From positions 469,201 to 533,200 of the forward strand of contig PAJP01000021.1 of assembly GCA_002706095.1 (NCBI GenBank): DNA of 64,000 nucleotides, in the 5' to 3' direction. The stretch's first letter is position 1, and each line of letters opens with the position of its first letter. The notes beneath the pieces were generated by a model that saw only the letters and a list, made by a program, of their open reading frames with translations, was not told where the DNA came from and did no database searches. Made by a program: the position numbers and the translations under genes. This document shows positions 44,052 to 55,968 of the stretch, piece after piece. This DNA is from Methylophaga sp. (GTDB lineage Bacteria > Pseudomonadota > Gammaproteobacteria > Nitrosococcales > Methylophagaceae).

Positions 44052-44920
44052 GTTAACTTTCTTCCCCATTCCAGTTTGGCACGAAGAATAGAATAATGGT
44101 CGTGATCTTCAAGATGCAATAGCCTGATTCGACTTTCATGTTTTTCTATACGCACAGTGTCGCCGGGCTGAAGAACAAGCCCAGGGCGTCCATCACAAGT
44201 TACCATTGCGGTAGTGATATTGTTTTCACTTAAAGTAATTTCGATGACATTATTTGCTGAAACTACTAGCGGCCGATTGCTGAGAGTATGTGGGCAGACT
44301 GATGCTAAAACCACCACATCCAGGTCCACATCCAATATTGGACCTCCTGCAGACATCGCATAGGCAGTTGAACCCGTCGGAGTCGATACCACAATACCAT
44401 CTGCACGCTGACTGTTTAGAAACCGGCCGTTGATATGGGTTTCGAACTCAATCATATGCAAATTTTGATATGAATGAATGACCACATCATTCATTGCTAT
44501 GCTTGGAGGTTTCGTGCCGCCAGTGATGCTTGCATTCAGCAGAAATCGACTGTCATTCCGGTAATGACCACAAAGAATGGCATCAAGCTGATGTGATAAA
44601 TTCGTTAAAGTAACATCAGCGAGAAATCCTAGACGGCCAACATTGATACCCACAACGGGCATATTGGTACCGGCAAGCGCTCTTGATGCAGAGAGCAGGG
44701 TGCCATCCCCGCCTATAGCGATGGTCAGATCACAATGAGTTTTGAATTCCTTAATGGAGATAACATCAAGTGATGGTAAAAATGAGAGTGGTTCGTTACA
44801 TACAACAGTCAAGTCACGTGTAGCTAGAAACTCGTTTACCTGCTCAACCGCATTTTCCATAACAGGGTCGTCTTTACGAATAAAAAGTCCGATACGCTTA
44901 AATGCAGATTGGGTAGTCAA
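44045..44920 (-). CDS. nadK: NAD kinase
   Basis: 291 residues. ATP-dependent phosphorylation of NAD to NADP in the cytoplasm. Catalytic GGDGTLL motif, NxGxLGFL (NVGRLGFLAD), and the TPTGSTAYAMSAGGP signature are present. It forms an operon with recN, as in many Gammaproteobacteria, and is divergent from ndk. Confidence 0.96.
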   Translation of the reverse strand: MTTQSAFKRIGLFIRKDDPVMENAVEQVNEFLATRDLTVVCNEPLSFLPSLDVISIKEFKTHCDLTIAIGGDGTLLSASRALAGTNMPVVGINVGRLGFLADVTLTNLSHQLDAILCGHYRNDSRFLLNASITGGTKPPSIAMNDVVIHSYQNLHMIEFETHINGRFLNSQRADGIVVSTPTGSTAYAMSAGGPILDVDLDVVVLASVCPHTLSNRPLVVSANNVIEITLSENNITTAMVTCDGRPGLVLQPGDTVRIEKHESRIRLLHLEDHDHYSILRAKLEWGRKLTC

Positions 44921-45089
44921 AATGGCTTCCTATGGTTATAAAACGGTCATCTGATAGTAATGCTTTTGCCATAAAATCCAAAGTAAAAACAGATTTAACG
45001 TGATTTGTTTCACAACATTGATATTAGATGGCTGAGAAATGCTAGAATATCAGGATTTTCTTGACTCAAATTAAATATAGAGGAATAAC

Positions 45090-45521
45090 ATGGCGATTGA
45101 ACGCACTCTTTCTATCATCAAACCTGATGCTGTTGCAAAAAATGTGATTGGTGAAATTTACACACGTTTTGAAAAAGCGGGCTTAAAAATTGTGGCTGCA
45201 AAAATGATGCACTTATCACAAGAAAAAGCAGAAGGTTTTTACGCTGAACACAAAGAACGTCCTTTCTTTAAAGATCTTGTTAGCTTCATGACATCTGGTC
45301 CAGTCATCGTTCAAGTTTTAGAAGGTGAAAATGCTGTCTTAACACACCGCGACCTAATGGGCGCAACTAACCCTGCTGAAGCAGCGGCGGGCACTATCCG
45401 TGCTGATTTCGCGCAAAGCATTGATGAAAATGCGGTTCACGGTTCTGATTCTGTTGAGAGTGCTACACGCGAAGTGTCTTACTTCTTCGCTGATAATGAA
45501 GTTTGTGCACGCACACGCTAA
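45090..45521 (+). CDS. ndk: Nucleoside diphosphate kinase
   Basis: 143 residues. Balances nucleoside triphosphate pools by phosphate transfer via the active-site His in the NAVHGSDS motif. Other hallmarks are [10 protein letters not shown] and the [14 protein letters not shown] strand. AGAGGA precedes the ATG. First gene of the packed run ndk-rlmN-pilW-rodZ-like-ispG-hisS. Confidence 0.97.
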   Translation: MAIERTLSIIKPDAVAKNVIGEIYTRFEKAGLKIVAAKMMHLSQEKAEGFYAEHKERPFFKDLVSFMTSGPVIVQVLEGENAVLTHRDLMGATNPAEAAAGTIRADFAQSIDENAVHGSDSVESATREVSYFFADNEVCARTR

Positions 45522-45530
45522 GAGCTGATT

Positions 45531-46631
45531 ATGACTGAACGCACGAATCTTCTTGGATTAGATCTGAATGGTCTGGAAGCGTTTTTCGTCGAACTTGACG
45601 AAAAACCTTTCCGTGCACGTCAGCTTTTACAATGGATACATAAATATCGAATAACAGACTTTGCTGAAATGAGTAATTTGAGCAAAGCCTTAAGAGCAAA
45701 ATTAGACGCTGTCGCTGAGATTAAGCTGCCGGAAGTGATGCACGAGCATGTTTCTCAAGATGGAACACGGAAATGGATTATCAAGTTATCCTGCGGTAAT
45801 GCCATTGAAACGGTCTTTATTCCTGAGGGGAGTCGAGGTACGTTATGTGTGTCTTCACAAGTCGGTTGTGCACTGACGTGTACTTTTTGCTCAACAGCGC
45901 AACAAGGTTTTAATCGCAATCTGGATGCCGCGGAAATCATCGCCCAGCTATGGATTGCTAATGAAGCTTTAGGTAAGGATCCCAAAGGCAATCGTGTTGT
46001 CACGAATGTCGTGATGATGGGCATGGGGGAGCCATTAGCCAATTACAACAATGTCGTAACGGCGATGAATCTAATGCGAGATGATTTTGGTTATGGCATT
46101 TCGTGGCGACGGCTCACACTAAGCACGTCAGGTATGGTGCCAATGATTGATAAACTTCGTGAGGATTGTCACGTGAGTTTGGCTATTTCACTGCATGCCG
46201 CGAATGATGAGTTAAGAAATCAAATCATTCCGCTCAATCAAAAATATCCCATTGCCGAATTACTAGCGGCATGTAAGCGTTATGTTGTTGGACAACAGCG
46301 TCGTCACATTACGGTTGAGTATGTCATGCTCGATGGCATTAATGATTCAATACAGGATGCAAAAGATCTCGTCAGGATTTTAAAAGATATTCCCAATAAA
46401 ATTAATTTAATTCCTTTCAATCCTTTTCCTGGCACGCATTACAAATGTTCATCACGTAATCAAATTGTGCGCTTTCAGCAATATTTGATCGACCAAGGTT
46501 TAGTGGCTACGGTCAGAAAAACAAGAGGTGACGACATTGTCGCTGCCTGTGGTCAGTTAGCAGGTGAAGTGCAAGATAAGTCGCGCCGTAGTGAACGCAT
46601 GAAGGCCCAGGAGGTTGTAATTCATCGATGA
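45531..46631 (+). CDS. rlmN: 23S rRNA (A2503)-C2/tRNA (A37)-C2 methyltransferase RlmN
   Basis: 366 residues. A radical SAM methyltransferase: the cluster motif CALTCTFC (CxxxCxxC) is present, with MGMGEPL and the C-terminal catalytic cysteine in VAACGQLAG. It methylates A2503 of 23S rRNA. It starts 9 bp after ndk and overlaps the next gene by 4 bp (ATGA). Confidence 0.97.
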   Translation: MTERTNLLGLDLNGLEAFFVELDEKPFRARQLLQWIHKYRITDFAEMSNLSKALRAKLDAVAEIKLPEVMHEHVSQDGTRKWIIKLSCGNAIETVFIPEGSRGTLCVSSQVGCALTCTFCSTAQQGFNRNLDAAEIIAQLWIANEALGKDPKGNRVVTNVVMMGMGEPLANYNNVVTAMNLMRDDFGYGISWRRLTLSTSGMVPMIDKLREDCHVSLAISLHAANDELRNQIIPLNQKYPIAELLAACKRYVVGQQRRHITVEYVMLDGINDSIQDAKDLVRILKDIPNKINLIPFNPFPGTHYKCSSRNQIVRFQQYLIDQGLVATVRKTRGDDIVAACGQLAGEVQDKSRRSERMKAQEVVIHR

Positions 46632-47395
46632 GTAATCGTGTCAGTAATGCTTTAGTCGTGATGATGTTTGTTGTACTTACAGCGTGTAGCAGTAATGGTG
46701 GAACAAGAAGTCAATATGTAGCAAAGGATGCAAAAGCAGCTGATATCAATATGCGTCTTGGCTTGAATTACATGCAACGAGGCGATTACAAGATCGCACT
46801 TGAAAAGCTTGAGAAAGCGCTGAAACAAAATCCTAACCTACCCAGTGCGCACAATACCATCGCTCTTTTGTACCAACGCTTAGATGAAAATGAAAAAGCC
46901 GAAGAGCATTTTGAGAAAGCGATTCAGCAGGAACCAGATTATTCTGAAGCTCAAAATAACTATGGCGTCTTTTTGTGTCAGCAAGGCCGCTACGATGAGG
47001 CGGAGAAACGGTTCCTGAAAGCTGTAGAAAATCCGCTCTATTCAAGCGCGCCGCTTGCCTATGAAAATGCAGGGTTATGTACAGCAAAAGGGGGAGCCAT
47101 TGATCGCGCTGAAGGTTATTTCCGTAAAGCATTACAGATGGTGCCTGGGCTACCCAAGTCTTTGTTACAAATGGCTGATATTAGCTATCAACAACAAAAC
47201 TACTTACAGGCTAGGGCTTACATTCAACGGTTTCAGCAAGCAGCCAACTGGACGCCTCAGGCTCTCTTGTTAGGCATCAGAGTGGAAACCAAATTAGCTG
47301 ATAAAAATGCCGTATCTAGCTACAAACTTATTTTGCGTTCTCGTTTTCCTGATTCGGATGAGATGCGTATTGTTAACCAAGGGCTTGTTGAGTAA
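46628..47395 (+). CDS. pilW: Type IV pilus assembly lipoprotein PilW/PilF
   Basis: 255 residues. Lipobox LTACSS marks an outer-membrane lipoprotein, followed by tetratricopeptide repeats from about residue 38 ([22 protein letters not shown] and further copies). It acts as pilotin for the PilQ secretin. It overlaps rlmN by 4 bp and the next gene by 1 bp, a conserved order in pilus-forming Gammaproteobacteria. Confidence 0.92.
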   Translation: MSNRVSNALVVMMFVVLTACSSNGGTRSQYVAKDAKAADINMRLGLNYMQRGDYKIALEKLEKALKQNPNLPSAHNTIALLYQRLDENEKAEEHFEKAIQQEPDYSEAQNNYGVFLCQQGRYDEAEKRFLKAVENPLYSSAPLAYENAGLCTAKGGAIDRAEGYFRKALQMVPGLPKSLLQMADISYQQQNYLQARAYIQRFQQAANWTPQALLLGIRVETKLADKNAVSSYKLILRSRFPDSDEMRIVNQGLVE

Positions 47396-48312
47396 TGAGT
47401 GATTTGAATGACGATTTTGTGGTGAGTTCTAACAGCCCGAGTTTAGGGGCCCGACTCCAACAAGCACGTGAAAGCAAGAATTTGTCACTAGCAGAGGTGG
47501 CGACACAGCTGCGGCTCACCAAAGACATTGTCATGCATCTTGAAACGCAACAATGGGACAAATTACACGGGCGGACCTATGCCCGCGGATATTTCGCCAG
47601 TTATGTAAAATTCTTGGGCCTGCCCCAAGAAGAAATGCTGGCCGTCTTCAATGATGAATATAAACAGAGTGACAGTGAACCAAGGTTGGTCAAGCCGGTT
47701 GGTACTGAAGAACAAAAACCATTGCCATGGTTGATGATTCTCTTTTTTCTTGTCGGAATTTTCATTCTCTGGTCAGCATATCAACAATGGCAGTCCAATA
47801 GAGCGGCTGATGAAACAGCAACAAGCGAGTCCAGTGAGATCGTCACCGAGCAAAACGACATGGATGAGGCCAGCAATACAACCTTTAATGACGATTTGTC
47901 TCAATCAGAGCCAGAAGACTCATCAATCTCAACAATGAATGACTTGAACAATACAACCGAGTCAAGTGAACAAAATGATAGCGACAATAACATCACAGAG
48001 TCGGAAGACCTTGCTTCTGTTGAGGTGAATGAAGACGTTGAGTCTGTTACAAGTGCTGAGCCACATCAAAATATTCTTAAAATGTCTTTTTCTGGTGACT
48101 GCTGGGTTGAGGTAACAGATACAGCAATGAATACTTTACTCAGTCAAGTCATGCGAGCAGAACAATCTATCGAACTTAAAAGCGAATTACCTATGAAAAT
48201 ATTATTAGGTAAGGCCACTGTTGCTGAGGTGAGCTACAACAATCAACCTGTTGACTTGCAGCCTTTTACACAAGGTAATGTTGCAAAACTGACTTTAGGA
48301 GCTCAGTCATAA
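47395..48312 (+). CDS. rodZ: RodZ-like protein (HTH, membrane segment, DUF4115)
   Basis: 305 residues. Cytoplasmic helix-turn-helix (about 15-80: [21 protein letters not shown], then [15 protein letters not shown]), one membrane segment (about 108-127), a long acidic Ser/Glu/Asn-rich linker (about 140-215) and a C-terminal DUF4115 domain ([12 protein letters not shown]). RodZ links MreB to the cell-wall machinery. It overlaps pilW by one base and ispG by one base. Confidence 0.87.
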   Translation: MSDLNDDFVVSSNSPSLGARLQQARESKNLSLAEVATQLRLTKDIVMHLETQQWDKLHGRTYARGYFASYVKFLGLPQEEMLAVFNDEYKQSDSEPRLVKPVGTEEQKPLPWLMILFFLVGIFILWSAYQQWQSNRAADETATSESSEIVTEQNDMDEASNTTFNDDLSQSEPEDSSISTMNDLNNTTESSEQNDSDNNITESEDLASVEVNEDVESVTSAEPHQNILKMSFSGDCWVEVTDTAMNTLLSQVMRAEQSIELKSELPMKILLGKATVAEVSYNNQPVDLQPFTQGNVAKLTLGAQS

Positions 48313-49436
48313 TGGAAAACTCAACCGTTAATATTCAGCGAAGAAAATCTCGTCAAATTATGGTGGGGAATGTGGCTGTCGGTGGTGATGCACCTATTGC
48401 TGTACAGAGTATGACAAATACGGAGACAACAGATGTCGCTGCCACAGTAAGTCAAATTCAGGCATTACAAAAAGTGGGTGCAGATATTGTGCGTGTTTCT
48501 GTACCAACCATGGATGCGGCAGAAGCCTTTGGTAAAATTAAACAGCAGGTATCTATTCCTCTTGTCGCGGATATTCACTTCGATTACAAGATTGCGTTAC
48601 GCGTTGCTGAATTAGGCGTGGACTGTTTACGTATTAATCCCGGCAATATTGGTAGAGAAGAACGTGTACGCGCCGTCGTTGACAGTGCACGTGATCACGG
48701 TATACCTATTCGAATCGGGGTAAATGCTGGCTCATTAGAAAAAGAGCTTCAAAAAAAATATGGCGAACCGACTCCCGATGCATTAGTTGAGTCAGCATTG
48801 AGACATATTGATATTCTGGATAGATTGAACTATCCCGATTTTAAAGTCAGTCTCAAAGCGTCAGATGTGTTTATGACCGTGCATGCCTATAGAAAACTTG
48901 CTCAGCAAATTGAACAGCCTTTACATCTGGGGATTACGGAAGCCGGTGGGCTTCGTTCTGGTTCTGTTAAATCTGCTATTGGCTTGGGTATGTTGTTGTC
49001 AGAAGGGATTGGCGACACCATCAGGGTTTCGCTTGCAGCTGATCCGGTTGAAGAAATCAAAGTCGGTTTTGATATTCTTAAAAGTTTGCGCATTCGAAGT
49101 AAAGGCGTGAATTTAATTGCATGTCCTTCCTGCTCGCGCCAACAGTTTGATGTGATCTCAACCGTTAATGCACTGGAAGCAAGATTGGAAGACATCACTG
49201 AACCGATGGATGTGGCTGTTATCGGTTGCGTTGTTAATGGTCCCGGTGAAGCTAAAGAAGCTGCTATTGGGCTGACAGGAGGTACACCAAACCTGCTGTA
49301 CGTTGATGGTAAGCCAAACCACAAAGTCGAAAATGAAGCGTTGGTAGACGAATTAGAACAGCAAATACGTAAACGTATTGAAATACAAAAACAGCAAAAA
49401 AATATTAAAACAATTCCGATAAAGGATCTGAGTTAG
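48312..49436 (+). CDS. ispG: 4-hydroxy-3-methylbut-2-en-1-yl diphosphate synthase
   Basis: 374 residues. Penultimate enzyme of the MEP isoprenoid pathway with a [4Fe-4S] cluster: Cys ligands lie in ACPSCSRQ and CVVNGPGEA. An early conserved stretch is [11 protein letters not shown]. It is in the usual position before hisS. Confidence 0.97.
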   Translation: MENSTVNIQRRKSRQIMVGNVAVGGDAPIAVQSMTNTETTDVAATVSQIQALQKVGADIVRVSVPTMDAAEAFGKIKQQVSIPLVADIHFDYKIALRVAELGVDCLRINPGNIGREERVRAVVDSARDHGIPIRIGVNAGSLEKELQKKYGEPTPDALVESALRHIDILDRLNYPDFKVSLKASDVFMTVHAYRKLAQQIEQPLHLGITEAGGLRSGSVKSAIGLGMLLSEGIGDTIRVSLAADPVEEIKVGFDILKSLRIRSKGVNLIACPSCSRQQFDVISTVNALEARLEDITEPMDVAVIGCVVNGPGEAKEAAIGLTGGTPNLLYVDGKPNHKVENEALVDELEQQIRKRIEIQKQQKNIKTIPIKDLS

Positions 49437-49438
49437 AC

Positions 49439-50695
49439 GTGGCAGAGATAATCCGCTCTATAAGAGGAATGAATGACCTTCTTCCTGAAACAACACCATA
49501 CTGGCAGGTCATAGAAACGACCTTGAAAAATGTCCTTGCTGGTTATGGTTATCAAGAAATTCGTTTTCCGATTGTCGAAAAAACAGAGCTTTTTAAACGC
49601 TCCATTGGTGAAGTCACAGACATTGTAGAAAAAGAAATGTATACCTTTGAGGACCGCAATGGAGACAGTTTAACGTTGCGTCCAGAAGGGACAGCAGGTT
49701 GTGTTCGTGCTGCCATGGAAAACGGTTTACTGAATCAAACGCAACGCCTTTGGTACATGGGGCCGATGTTTCGTCATGAACGTCCGCAAAAAGGCCGTTA
49801 TCGCCAGTTTCATCAGTTGGGTGTAGAAGCATATGGCTTCGATGGCCCAGATATCGATGCTGAAATGATTATGCTGACAGCGCGTCTTTGGAAAGCGTTA
49901 GGTCTGAAAGGTGTGACTCTCCAGATAAACTCACTTGGAAGTACTCAAGCCAGATTAGCTTATCGCGAAGTTTTAATTGCCTATTTCGAAAAGCACCAAG
50001 CTGAACTCGATGAAGATAGCCAAAGACGTCTACACTCAAATCCACTACGGATTCTGGATAGTAAAAATCCTGCAATGCAGGCATTAAATGAAGCGGCCCC
50101 CAAACTGATTGATCATTTGGATGATGAATCTAAGCAGCATTTTGAACAGTTATGTCAGATCCTCGATAGTGTTGGTATTGATTACGAAATTAATCCAAGG
50201 CTGGTCAGAGGTTTGGATTATTACGGAAAAACCGTTTTTGAATGGGTAACCGACCAGTTGGGTTCACAAGGTACTGTCTGTGCTGGTGGCCGTTATGATG
50301 GTTTAGTCGCTCAATTGGGTGGAAAAGGCGCCACAGCGATTGGTTTTGCTATTGGTCTGGAACGACTTGTCGCACTGCTCGAAGCAACCCAAGCATTACC
50401 GGATATTAAACAAACTGATGCCTACTTAGTCGCTGTCGGTGAACAGGCAATGGCACAAGCACCGTTATTAACAGAACGTTTGCGTGATGAACTTCCTGGC
50501 ATAAAGTTGATTAGCCACTGTGGTGGTGGTAGTTTTAAAAGCCAATTTAAACGCGCAGACCGAAGCGGAGCGCGTTGGACACTTATTCTGGGAGATGATG
50601 AAGTGTCCAGCCAAACAATCGGTATAAAAACCATGGAGACAGGGGAGCAGCAGACCATAAAATGGGCTGATCTGCCTTCATTCCTCAGTCAATAA
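49439..50695 (+). CDS. hisS: Histidyl-tRNA synthetase
   Basis: 418 residues starting at GTG. Class II synthetase: motif 2 is [17 protein letters not shown], the histidine-specific motif [15 protein letters not shown] is present, and a C-terminal anticodon-binding domain follows. It starts 2 bp after the ispG stop codon. Confidence 0.97.
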   Translation: MAEIIRSIRGMNDLLPETTPYWQVIETTLKNVLAGYGYQEIRFPIVEKTELFKRSIGEVTDIVEKEMYTFEDRNGDSLTLRPEGTAGCVRAAMENGLLNQTQRLWYMGPMFRHERPQKGRYRQFHQLGVEAYGFDGPDIDAEMIMLTARLWKALGLKGVTLQINSLGSTQARLAYREVLIAYFEKHQAELDEDSQRRLHSNPLRILDSKNPAMQALNEAAPKLIDHLDDESKQHFEQLCQILDSVGIDYEINPRLVRGLDYYGKTVFEWVTDQLGSQGTVCAGGRYDGLVAQLGGKGATAIGFAIGLERLVALLEATQALPDIKQTDAYLVAVGEQAMAQAPLLTERLRDELPGIKLISHCGGGSFKSQFKRADRSGARWTLILGDDEVSSQTIGIKTMETGEQQTIKWADLPSFLSQ

Positions 50696-50724
50696 TTATA
50701 ACTAATACAAGAAATCTAAGAACT

Positions 50725-52362
50725 ATGACACCTTTGAATATACCTGAATGGCAGTCTTTGGTCAGACACTATTCTGACCTGAAATTCGTATCCATGCGTG
50801 AACAGTTCGCGTTGGACTCAAGCCGGTTTGAACGATTTTCAATCAAAAGTGGTGATTTGTTACTGGATTACTCCAAAAACCGCATCACCCAAGAGACCGT
50901 AGATAAGTTAATTCAGTTGGCTGAAGCTGTTGAGCTACAAGACTGGATTGAGCGTATGTTCAAAGGTGAAGCGATCAATCACACAGAAGGTCGGGCTGTT
51001 TTGCATACTGCCCTTCGAAACCGAAGTAATATGCCTGTGATGGTAGATGGCAAGGATGTTATGCCAACGGTTAATGCTGTGCTTGAAAAAATGCGTAACT
51101 TTTGTGAGCAAGTACACAATGGCACATGGTTGGGCTTCTCCGGTAAGAAAATTACCGATATCGTAAACATCGGCATTGGCGGTTCTGATCTGGGGCCAGC
51201 GATGATTTGTGATGCGCTTGAACCTTATGGCATCGAGGGTATGGGCGTGCATTTTGTCTCAAACGTCGATGGTACTGATCTCAGCACAACTTTAGAAAAA
51301 TTGAATCCTGAGACAACCTTGTTTGTTGTGGCTTCAAAAACATTTACCACTCAGGAAACAATTACCAATGCTCATTCAGCAAGAAATTGGTTTCTAAAAA
51401 AAGGGAAACAGCAAGATGTGGCCAAACATTTTGTTGCGGTTTCTACTAATGCCACAGAAGTAGCGAAGTTTGGTATCGATACCGCGAACATGTTTGAAAT
51501 TTGGGACTGGGTAGGTGGTCGTTATTCACTGTGGAGTGCCATCGGCTTACCCATCGCCTTGTATACGGGAATGGGTAATTTTGAGCGATTGCTTGATGGT
51601 GGTCATCAAATGGATAAACATTTCCGTGAGCAGCCTTTAGCAGAAAATATTCCTGTCATCATGGCAATGCTGGGGATCTGGTATGTGAATTTCTTTAATT
51701 CACAAACGCAAGCCATTGTCCCCTATGATCACTCATTAGCTCGTTTTCCAAGCCATATGCAGCAACTTGATATGGAGAGCAACGGCAAGTTTATTAACCG
51801 TTCTGGTGCACGAATTAACTACAAAACAGGTCCTGTAATTTGGGGCACGCCTGGTACCAATGGGCAACATGCATATTTTCAGCTGATTCATCAAGGCACG
51901 CAATTAATTCCGGTCGACTTTGTTTTACCTGTGAATAGTCATTATCCAGAGTGTGACCATCAGTCTATTCTACTTGCGAATGGTCTAGCACAGGCCGAAG
52001 CATTGATGAAAGGGAAAACCGCTGAGGAAGTGCGTGCTGAGCTGGTTAAAGAAGGTTATGAAGGAAAAGAACTCGAAGCATTATTACCGCACAAGGTTTT
52101 CCCGGGTAACCGACCAAGCAATGTATTGCTATTCCCTAAATTAACGCCTGAGATGTTGGGACAGTTAGTGGCCTTGTATGAACATAAAGTATTTGTTCAA
52201 GGGGTTGTCTGGAATATTAACTCTTTTGATCAATGGGGCGTGGAACTCGGCAAGCAATTAGCAAAAGCAATCGTGCCAGAGTTGAAAGATGATGCTGATA
52301 TTTCTGCTCACGATAGCTCAACAACGCACTTGATTAAACTCATTCGCGAGTTAAGACAGTAA
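50725..52362 (+). CDS. pgi: Glucose-6-phosphate isomerase
   Basis: 545 residues. Interconverts glucose 6-phosphate and fructose 6-phosphate. Signatures include VNIGIGGSDLGP, SKTFTTQET, the GGRYSLWSAIGLP block and the catalytic Glu/His region MESNGKF and YPECDHQS. It lies between the hisS run and the glucan genes, converging on glgB, and feeds glycogen synthesis. Confidence 0.97.
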   Translation: MTPLNIPEWQSLVRHYSDLKFVSMREQFALDSSRFERFSIKSGDLLLDYSKNRITQETVDKLIQLAEAVELQDWIERMFKGEAINHTEGRAVLHTALRNRSNMPVMVDGKDVMPTVNAVLEKMRNFCEQVHNGTWLGFSGKKITDIVNIGIGGSDLGPAMICDALEPYGIEGMGVHFVSNVDGTDLSTTLEKLNPETTLFVVASKTFTTQETITNAHSARNWFLKKGKQQDVAKHFVAVSTNATEVAKFGIDTANMFEIWDWVGGRYSLWSAIGLPIALYTGMGNFERLLDGGHQMDKHFREQPLAENIPVIMAMLGIWYVNFFNSQTQAIVPYDHSLARFPSHMQQLDMESNGKFINRSGARINYKTGPVIWGTPGTNGQHAYFQLIHQGTQLIPVDFVLPVNSHYPECDHQSILLANGLAQAEALMKGKTAEEVRAELVKEGYEGKELEALLPHKVFPGNRPSNVLLFPKLTPEMLGQLVALYEHKVFVQGVVWNINSFDQWGVELGKQLAKAIVPELKDDADISAHDSSTTHLIKLIRELRQ

Positions 52363-52377
52363 CAAAAATCGCTTAAT

Positions 52378-52403
52378 ATTCCCCCTGAGAACTCAGGGGG
52401 AAT
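52378..52403. terminator. Hairpin between convergent pgi and glgB
   Basis: Perfect 12-nt arms ATTCCCCCTGAG / CTCAGGGGGAAT. No strong T-run on either side, so termination may be partial, or the element may protect 3' ends. Confidence 0.6.
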
Positions 52404-52421
52404 CATTCCTGTTCAAATTTA

Positions 52422-54602
52422 TTAATGTTTCTTCTGTAATATTAGCCCAGAAAGTGGTGGTAAATTCAGCTGAATTGAATAAGGCCTATCTGACCAAGCC
52501 GTTTGTTCAGCTGAGATAATACTGGGGTTATGATAATTACTTCCTGCGTAGTACTCTGAGTCTGAATTGATAATAATTTCATACTCTCCAAGCTCAGGCA
52601 CGCCGAGTCTATAATTATCTCGGGGGACTGGCGTAAAGTTAAATATTGCAATGATAAATTCTTCATCATTTTTGCGTAGATAACTTAAAATCGAATGTTC
52701 TCTATCATTGCAGTCAATCCATTCAAAACCTTGTGGCTCGAATTCGTGCTTATACAAAGCGGGTTGACTTTTATAGGTGATATTGAGGTCGGCGACTAAT
52801 TTTTTTAGCCCTTGATGCACAGGGTAGTCCAGTACATACCAGTCTAAATCTTTTTCACAATTCCATTCACTGCCTTGACCAAATTCACATCCCATAAACA
52901 GCAGTTTCTTACCTGGGTAACTAAACATAAAGGTATAAAGCAGTCGAAGATTGGCAAATCGCTGCCATTCATCGCCCGGCATTTTGTATATCATCGGACG
53001 CTTACCATGAACTACCTCATCATGTGAGAAGGGCAGTACAAAGTTTTCTGTAAAAGCGTACAAGAGGCCAAATGTCAGATCGTCATGATGATAGCGGCGA
53101 TGTATCGGATCTTGTTGCATATACTCCAAAATATCGTGCATCCAGCCCATGTTCCATTTCATTGAGAAACCTAAACCACCAATATCTGTTGGCCGTGAAA
53201 TCATTGGGTATGAGGTTGACTCTTCTGCCGTGATAATACAGCCAGGATGTTCACTGTGTAGTACGCTATTCACATGTTTGAAAAACTCGATAACTTCAAG
53301 GTTTTCACGGCCACCATATTGATTAGGTAACCATTCTCCTTCTTTTCTTGAGTAATCGAGGTAAAGCATTGAGGCGACGGCATCGACGCGTAACCCATCG
53401 ATATGAAACTCTTCCAGCCAATAAAAAGCACTGGATAAAAGGAAGTTAAAGACTTCTTTTCTTCCGTAATTGAAGATAAGTGTGCCCCAGTCTTGATGTT
53501 CACCACGCCTCGGATCCGCGTGTTCATAAAGGGCTGTACCATCAAATTTGGCAAGTCCATGTGCGTCTTTAGGAAAGTGGCCCGGTACCCAGTCTAAGAT
53601 CACACCGATATCGTGCTGGTGACATAGGTCAACGAAATACCGGAAGTCATCAGGCTTACCAAAACGGCTGGTAGGTGCAAAATAGCCCGTGGTTTGGTAG
53701 CCCCATGAAATATCGAGAGGGTGCTCTGTAATCGGTAGCAATTCAATGTGAGTAAAACCCATCTCATTCACGTAGGGAACGAGTTCATCGGCGAGTTCAC
53801 GGTAATTATAAAATCGCCCATCCTGATGACGCTTCCAGGAACCAAGATGCACTTCGTAGACAGAATGCGGCGTGTGCAGCCAATTACTTCGTTCACGAGT
53901 GGTCAGCCATTCTTCATCCATCCACTGGTGAGTGGTTGGTGTGCTGACGATTGAGGCTGTTCCAGGTCTTAGCTCACATTGTTGTCCGTAAGGATCCATC
54001 TTAAGATGTAAAGAGCCTCCTTGACGGCTACGAATTTCGAACTTATATAACTCACCTGGCATCAGCTCGGGAATGAACAGTTCCCATACGCCAGTGGCGC
54101 CTCTGACTCGCATTGGATGACGTCGACCATCCCACTGATTGAAATTACCAACCACACTGACACGTTCTGCGCCGGGCGCCCATGTTGCAAATAAGGTGCC
54201 TTTGATTCCTTCTATTTCATAATAGTGCGCACCTAGAATTTTATAAGCATGCCAGTGTTTACCTTCTGCAAAAAGGTGAAGGTCATAATCTGATATTTGA
54301 GGCATGATGCTGTAGGGATCATGATATGCGACTTGCTCACCATTATGGCGGTGGCGGTGAATTTTATAGGGCCATTTAATCGTTTCCTGTGGACCTTTCC
54401 ATAAGAAAAAGTCACTTCCTTCAACACGTTGCATGGGTAGTTCGCCATCTATGAATGCCTTGTCTGTATCAGGCAAAAAGGCACGGATTTCGGCTTGCCC
54501 GGCGTTTTGATGGAGCCCTAGAACACTGAAAGGATCATGATGACGTGCTTCTATAATTTTAATGATGTCTTCATTCAAATTGTTGTCAAAAATCATCGTC
54601 AT
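52422..54602 (-). CDS. glgB: 1,4-alpha-glucan branching enzyme
   Basis: 726 residues. An N-terminal CBM48-like pair of domains (about 15-225) precedes a GH13 catalytic barrel with WVPGHFPKD, the nucleophile Asp in GLRVDAVAS, the acid/base Glu in TAEEST and the [10 protein letters not shown] motif. It makes alpha-1,6 branches in glycogen. ATG 54602 or ATG 54596 may be the start; AGGA is placed for either. It is divergent from glgC with about 97 bp between the chosen starts. Confidence 0.96.
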   Translation of the reverse strand: MTMIFDNNLNEDIIKIIEARHHDPFSVLGLHQNAGQAEIRAFLPDTDKAFIDGELPMQRVEGSDFFLWKGPQETIKWPYKIHRHRHNGEQVAYHDPYSIMPQISDYDLHLFAEGKHWHAYKILGAHYYEIEGIKGTLFATWAPGAERVSVVGNFNQWDGRRHPMRVRGATGVWELFIPELMPGELYKFEIRSRQGGSLHLKMDPYGQQCELRPGTASIVSTPTTHQWMDEEWLTTRERSNWLHTPHSVYEVHLGSWKRHQDGRFYNYRELADELVPYVNEMGFTHIELLPITEHPLDISWGYQTTGYFAPTSRFGKPDDFRYFVDLCHQHDIGVILDWVPGHFPKDAHGLAKFDGTALYEHADPRRGEHQDWGTLIFNYGRKEVFNFLLSSAFYWLEEFHIDGLRVDAVASMLYLDYSRKEGEWLPNQYGGRENLEVIEFFKHVNSVLHSEHPGCIITAEESTSYPMISRPTDIGGLGFSMKWNMGWMHDILEYMQQDPIHRRYHHDDLTFGLLYAFTENFVLPFSHDEVVHGKRPMIYKMPGDEWQRFANLRLLYTFMFSYPGKKLLFMGCEFGQGSEWNCEKDLDWYVLDYPVHQGLKKLVADLNITYKSQPALYKHEFEPQGFEWIDCNDREHSILSYLRKNDEEFIIAIFNFTPVPRDNYRLGVPELGEYEIIINSDSEYYAGSNYHNPSIISAEQTAWSDRPYSIQLNLPPLSGLILQKKH

Positions 54603-54699
54603 AATGTCCTGTAAATTTTAATTGCTGTATGTAGCTCGCTTGTGGCAGGCTAACAATATTACAGCACAAATAATAGGTTTTTTGCCGGAGAATTCATCT

Positions 54700-55968
54700 A
54701 TGAGTGAAAACAATAGTACCCGTTTTGTCAGCCGTCTTACACGAGATACCTTGGCATTAATCTTAGCCGGCGGTCGTGGTTCGAGGCTTAAACAACTGAC
54801 AGACTGGCGTGCTAAACCCGCAGTTCCTTTTGGAGGGAAGTTCAGAATTATCGATTTTCCTTTGTCGAATTGCGTGAACTCAGGCATTAGACGTGTAGGC
54901 ATACTGACTCAGTACAAGGCTCACTCTCTAATCAGACATGTCCAGCAGGGCTGGGGGTTTATGCGAGGTGCGCTGGGAGAGTTTGTGGAGTTATTACCCG
55001 CGTCACAACGTAATGAAAGAGGCTGGTATGCGGGTACAGCCGATGCTGTATATCAAAATATAGATATTTTAAGAAACCACGGTCCGGAATATGTATTAAT
55101 TTTAGCAGGCGATCATATCTACAAAATGGATTATGGTGATATGCTAGCTGAGCATGTCGCTCAGAATGCTGATATGACGATTGGCTGTATAGAGGTACCT
55201 ATCGAAGAAGCCAAGTCCTTAGGTGTCATGTCGGTCGATGCAAATAGACGCATTGTTGCGTTTAATGAAAAACCTGATGAGCCGACTCCCATTATTGGGC
55301 GAGAGGATGTAGCGCTTGCATCCATGGGGATTTATGTTTTTAACGCGGCATTCTTGTACGAGCAGCTAATTAAAGATGCTGATACTCGCACTTCTAGTCA
55401 CGACTTTGGTCATGACATTATTCCTAACTTGATTAAAAATTATAAAGTCGTTGCTTTCCCATACAAAGATGTTCAGGGAAATGACCCGGGCTATTGGCGT
55501 GATGTGGGTACTATTGATGCTTTTTGGTCAGCCAATCTCGAATTGATTGGTGTTACACCTGAATTGAACTTGTATGATGATGATTGGCCTATATGGACAC
55601 ATCAAGCACAACAGCCGCCGGCAAAATTTGTTTTCGATGATGATGACAGAAGAGGGATGGCCGTAGATTCGATGGTGTCAGGTGGATGTATCATCTCCGG
55701 CTCTACCGTTCGACACTCTGTGTTGTTCTCGAACGTTGAAGTTCACAGTTATTCATTAGTTGAAGATAGCGTTATCTTGCCGGATGTGACCATCGGCCGA
55801 CATTCTGTTTTGAAACGAGTGGTCATCGATAAAGGCTGTGTTATACCAGAAGGTACAGTTATCGGTGTGGACTTGGAACAAGATGCAAAACGTTATTACG
55901 TCTCTCCTAATGGTGTGGTTTTAGTCACGCCAGAAATGCTAGGACAAAATTATCGTTATGTCAGATAA
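54700..55968 (+). CDS. glgC: Glucose-1-phosphate adenylyltransferase
   Basis: 422 residues from ATG 54700 (GGAG 9 nt upstream); the open frame runs further up to a TTG at 54622 but overlaps the promoter region. It makes ADP-glucose for glycogen synthesis. The nucleotide motif [39 protein letters not shown] and C-terminal left-handed beta-helix hexapeptides are seen. It overlaps the GH57 gene by 11 bp. No glgA is in the window. Confidence 0.96.
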   Translation: MSENNSTRFVSRLTRDTLALILAGGRGSRLKQLTDWRAKPAVPFGGKFRIIDFPLSNCVNSGIRRVGILTQYKAHSLIRHVQQGWGFMRGALGEFVELLPASQRNERGWYAGTADAVYQNIDILRNHGPEYVLILAGDHIYKMDYGDMLAEHVAQNADMTIGCIEVPIEEAKSLGVMSVDANRRIVAFNEKPDEPTPIIGREDVALASMGIYVFNAAFLYEQLIKDADTRTSSHDFGHDIIPNLIKNYKVVAFPYKDVQGNDPGYWRDVGTIDAFWSANLELIGVTPELNLYDDDWPIWTHQAQQPPAKFVFDDDDRRGMAVDSMVSGGCIISGSTVRHSVLFSNVEVHSYSLVEDSVILPDVTIGRHSVLKRVVIDKGCVIPEGTVIGVDLEQDAKRYYVSPNGVVLVTPEMLGQNYRYVR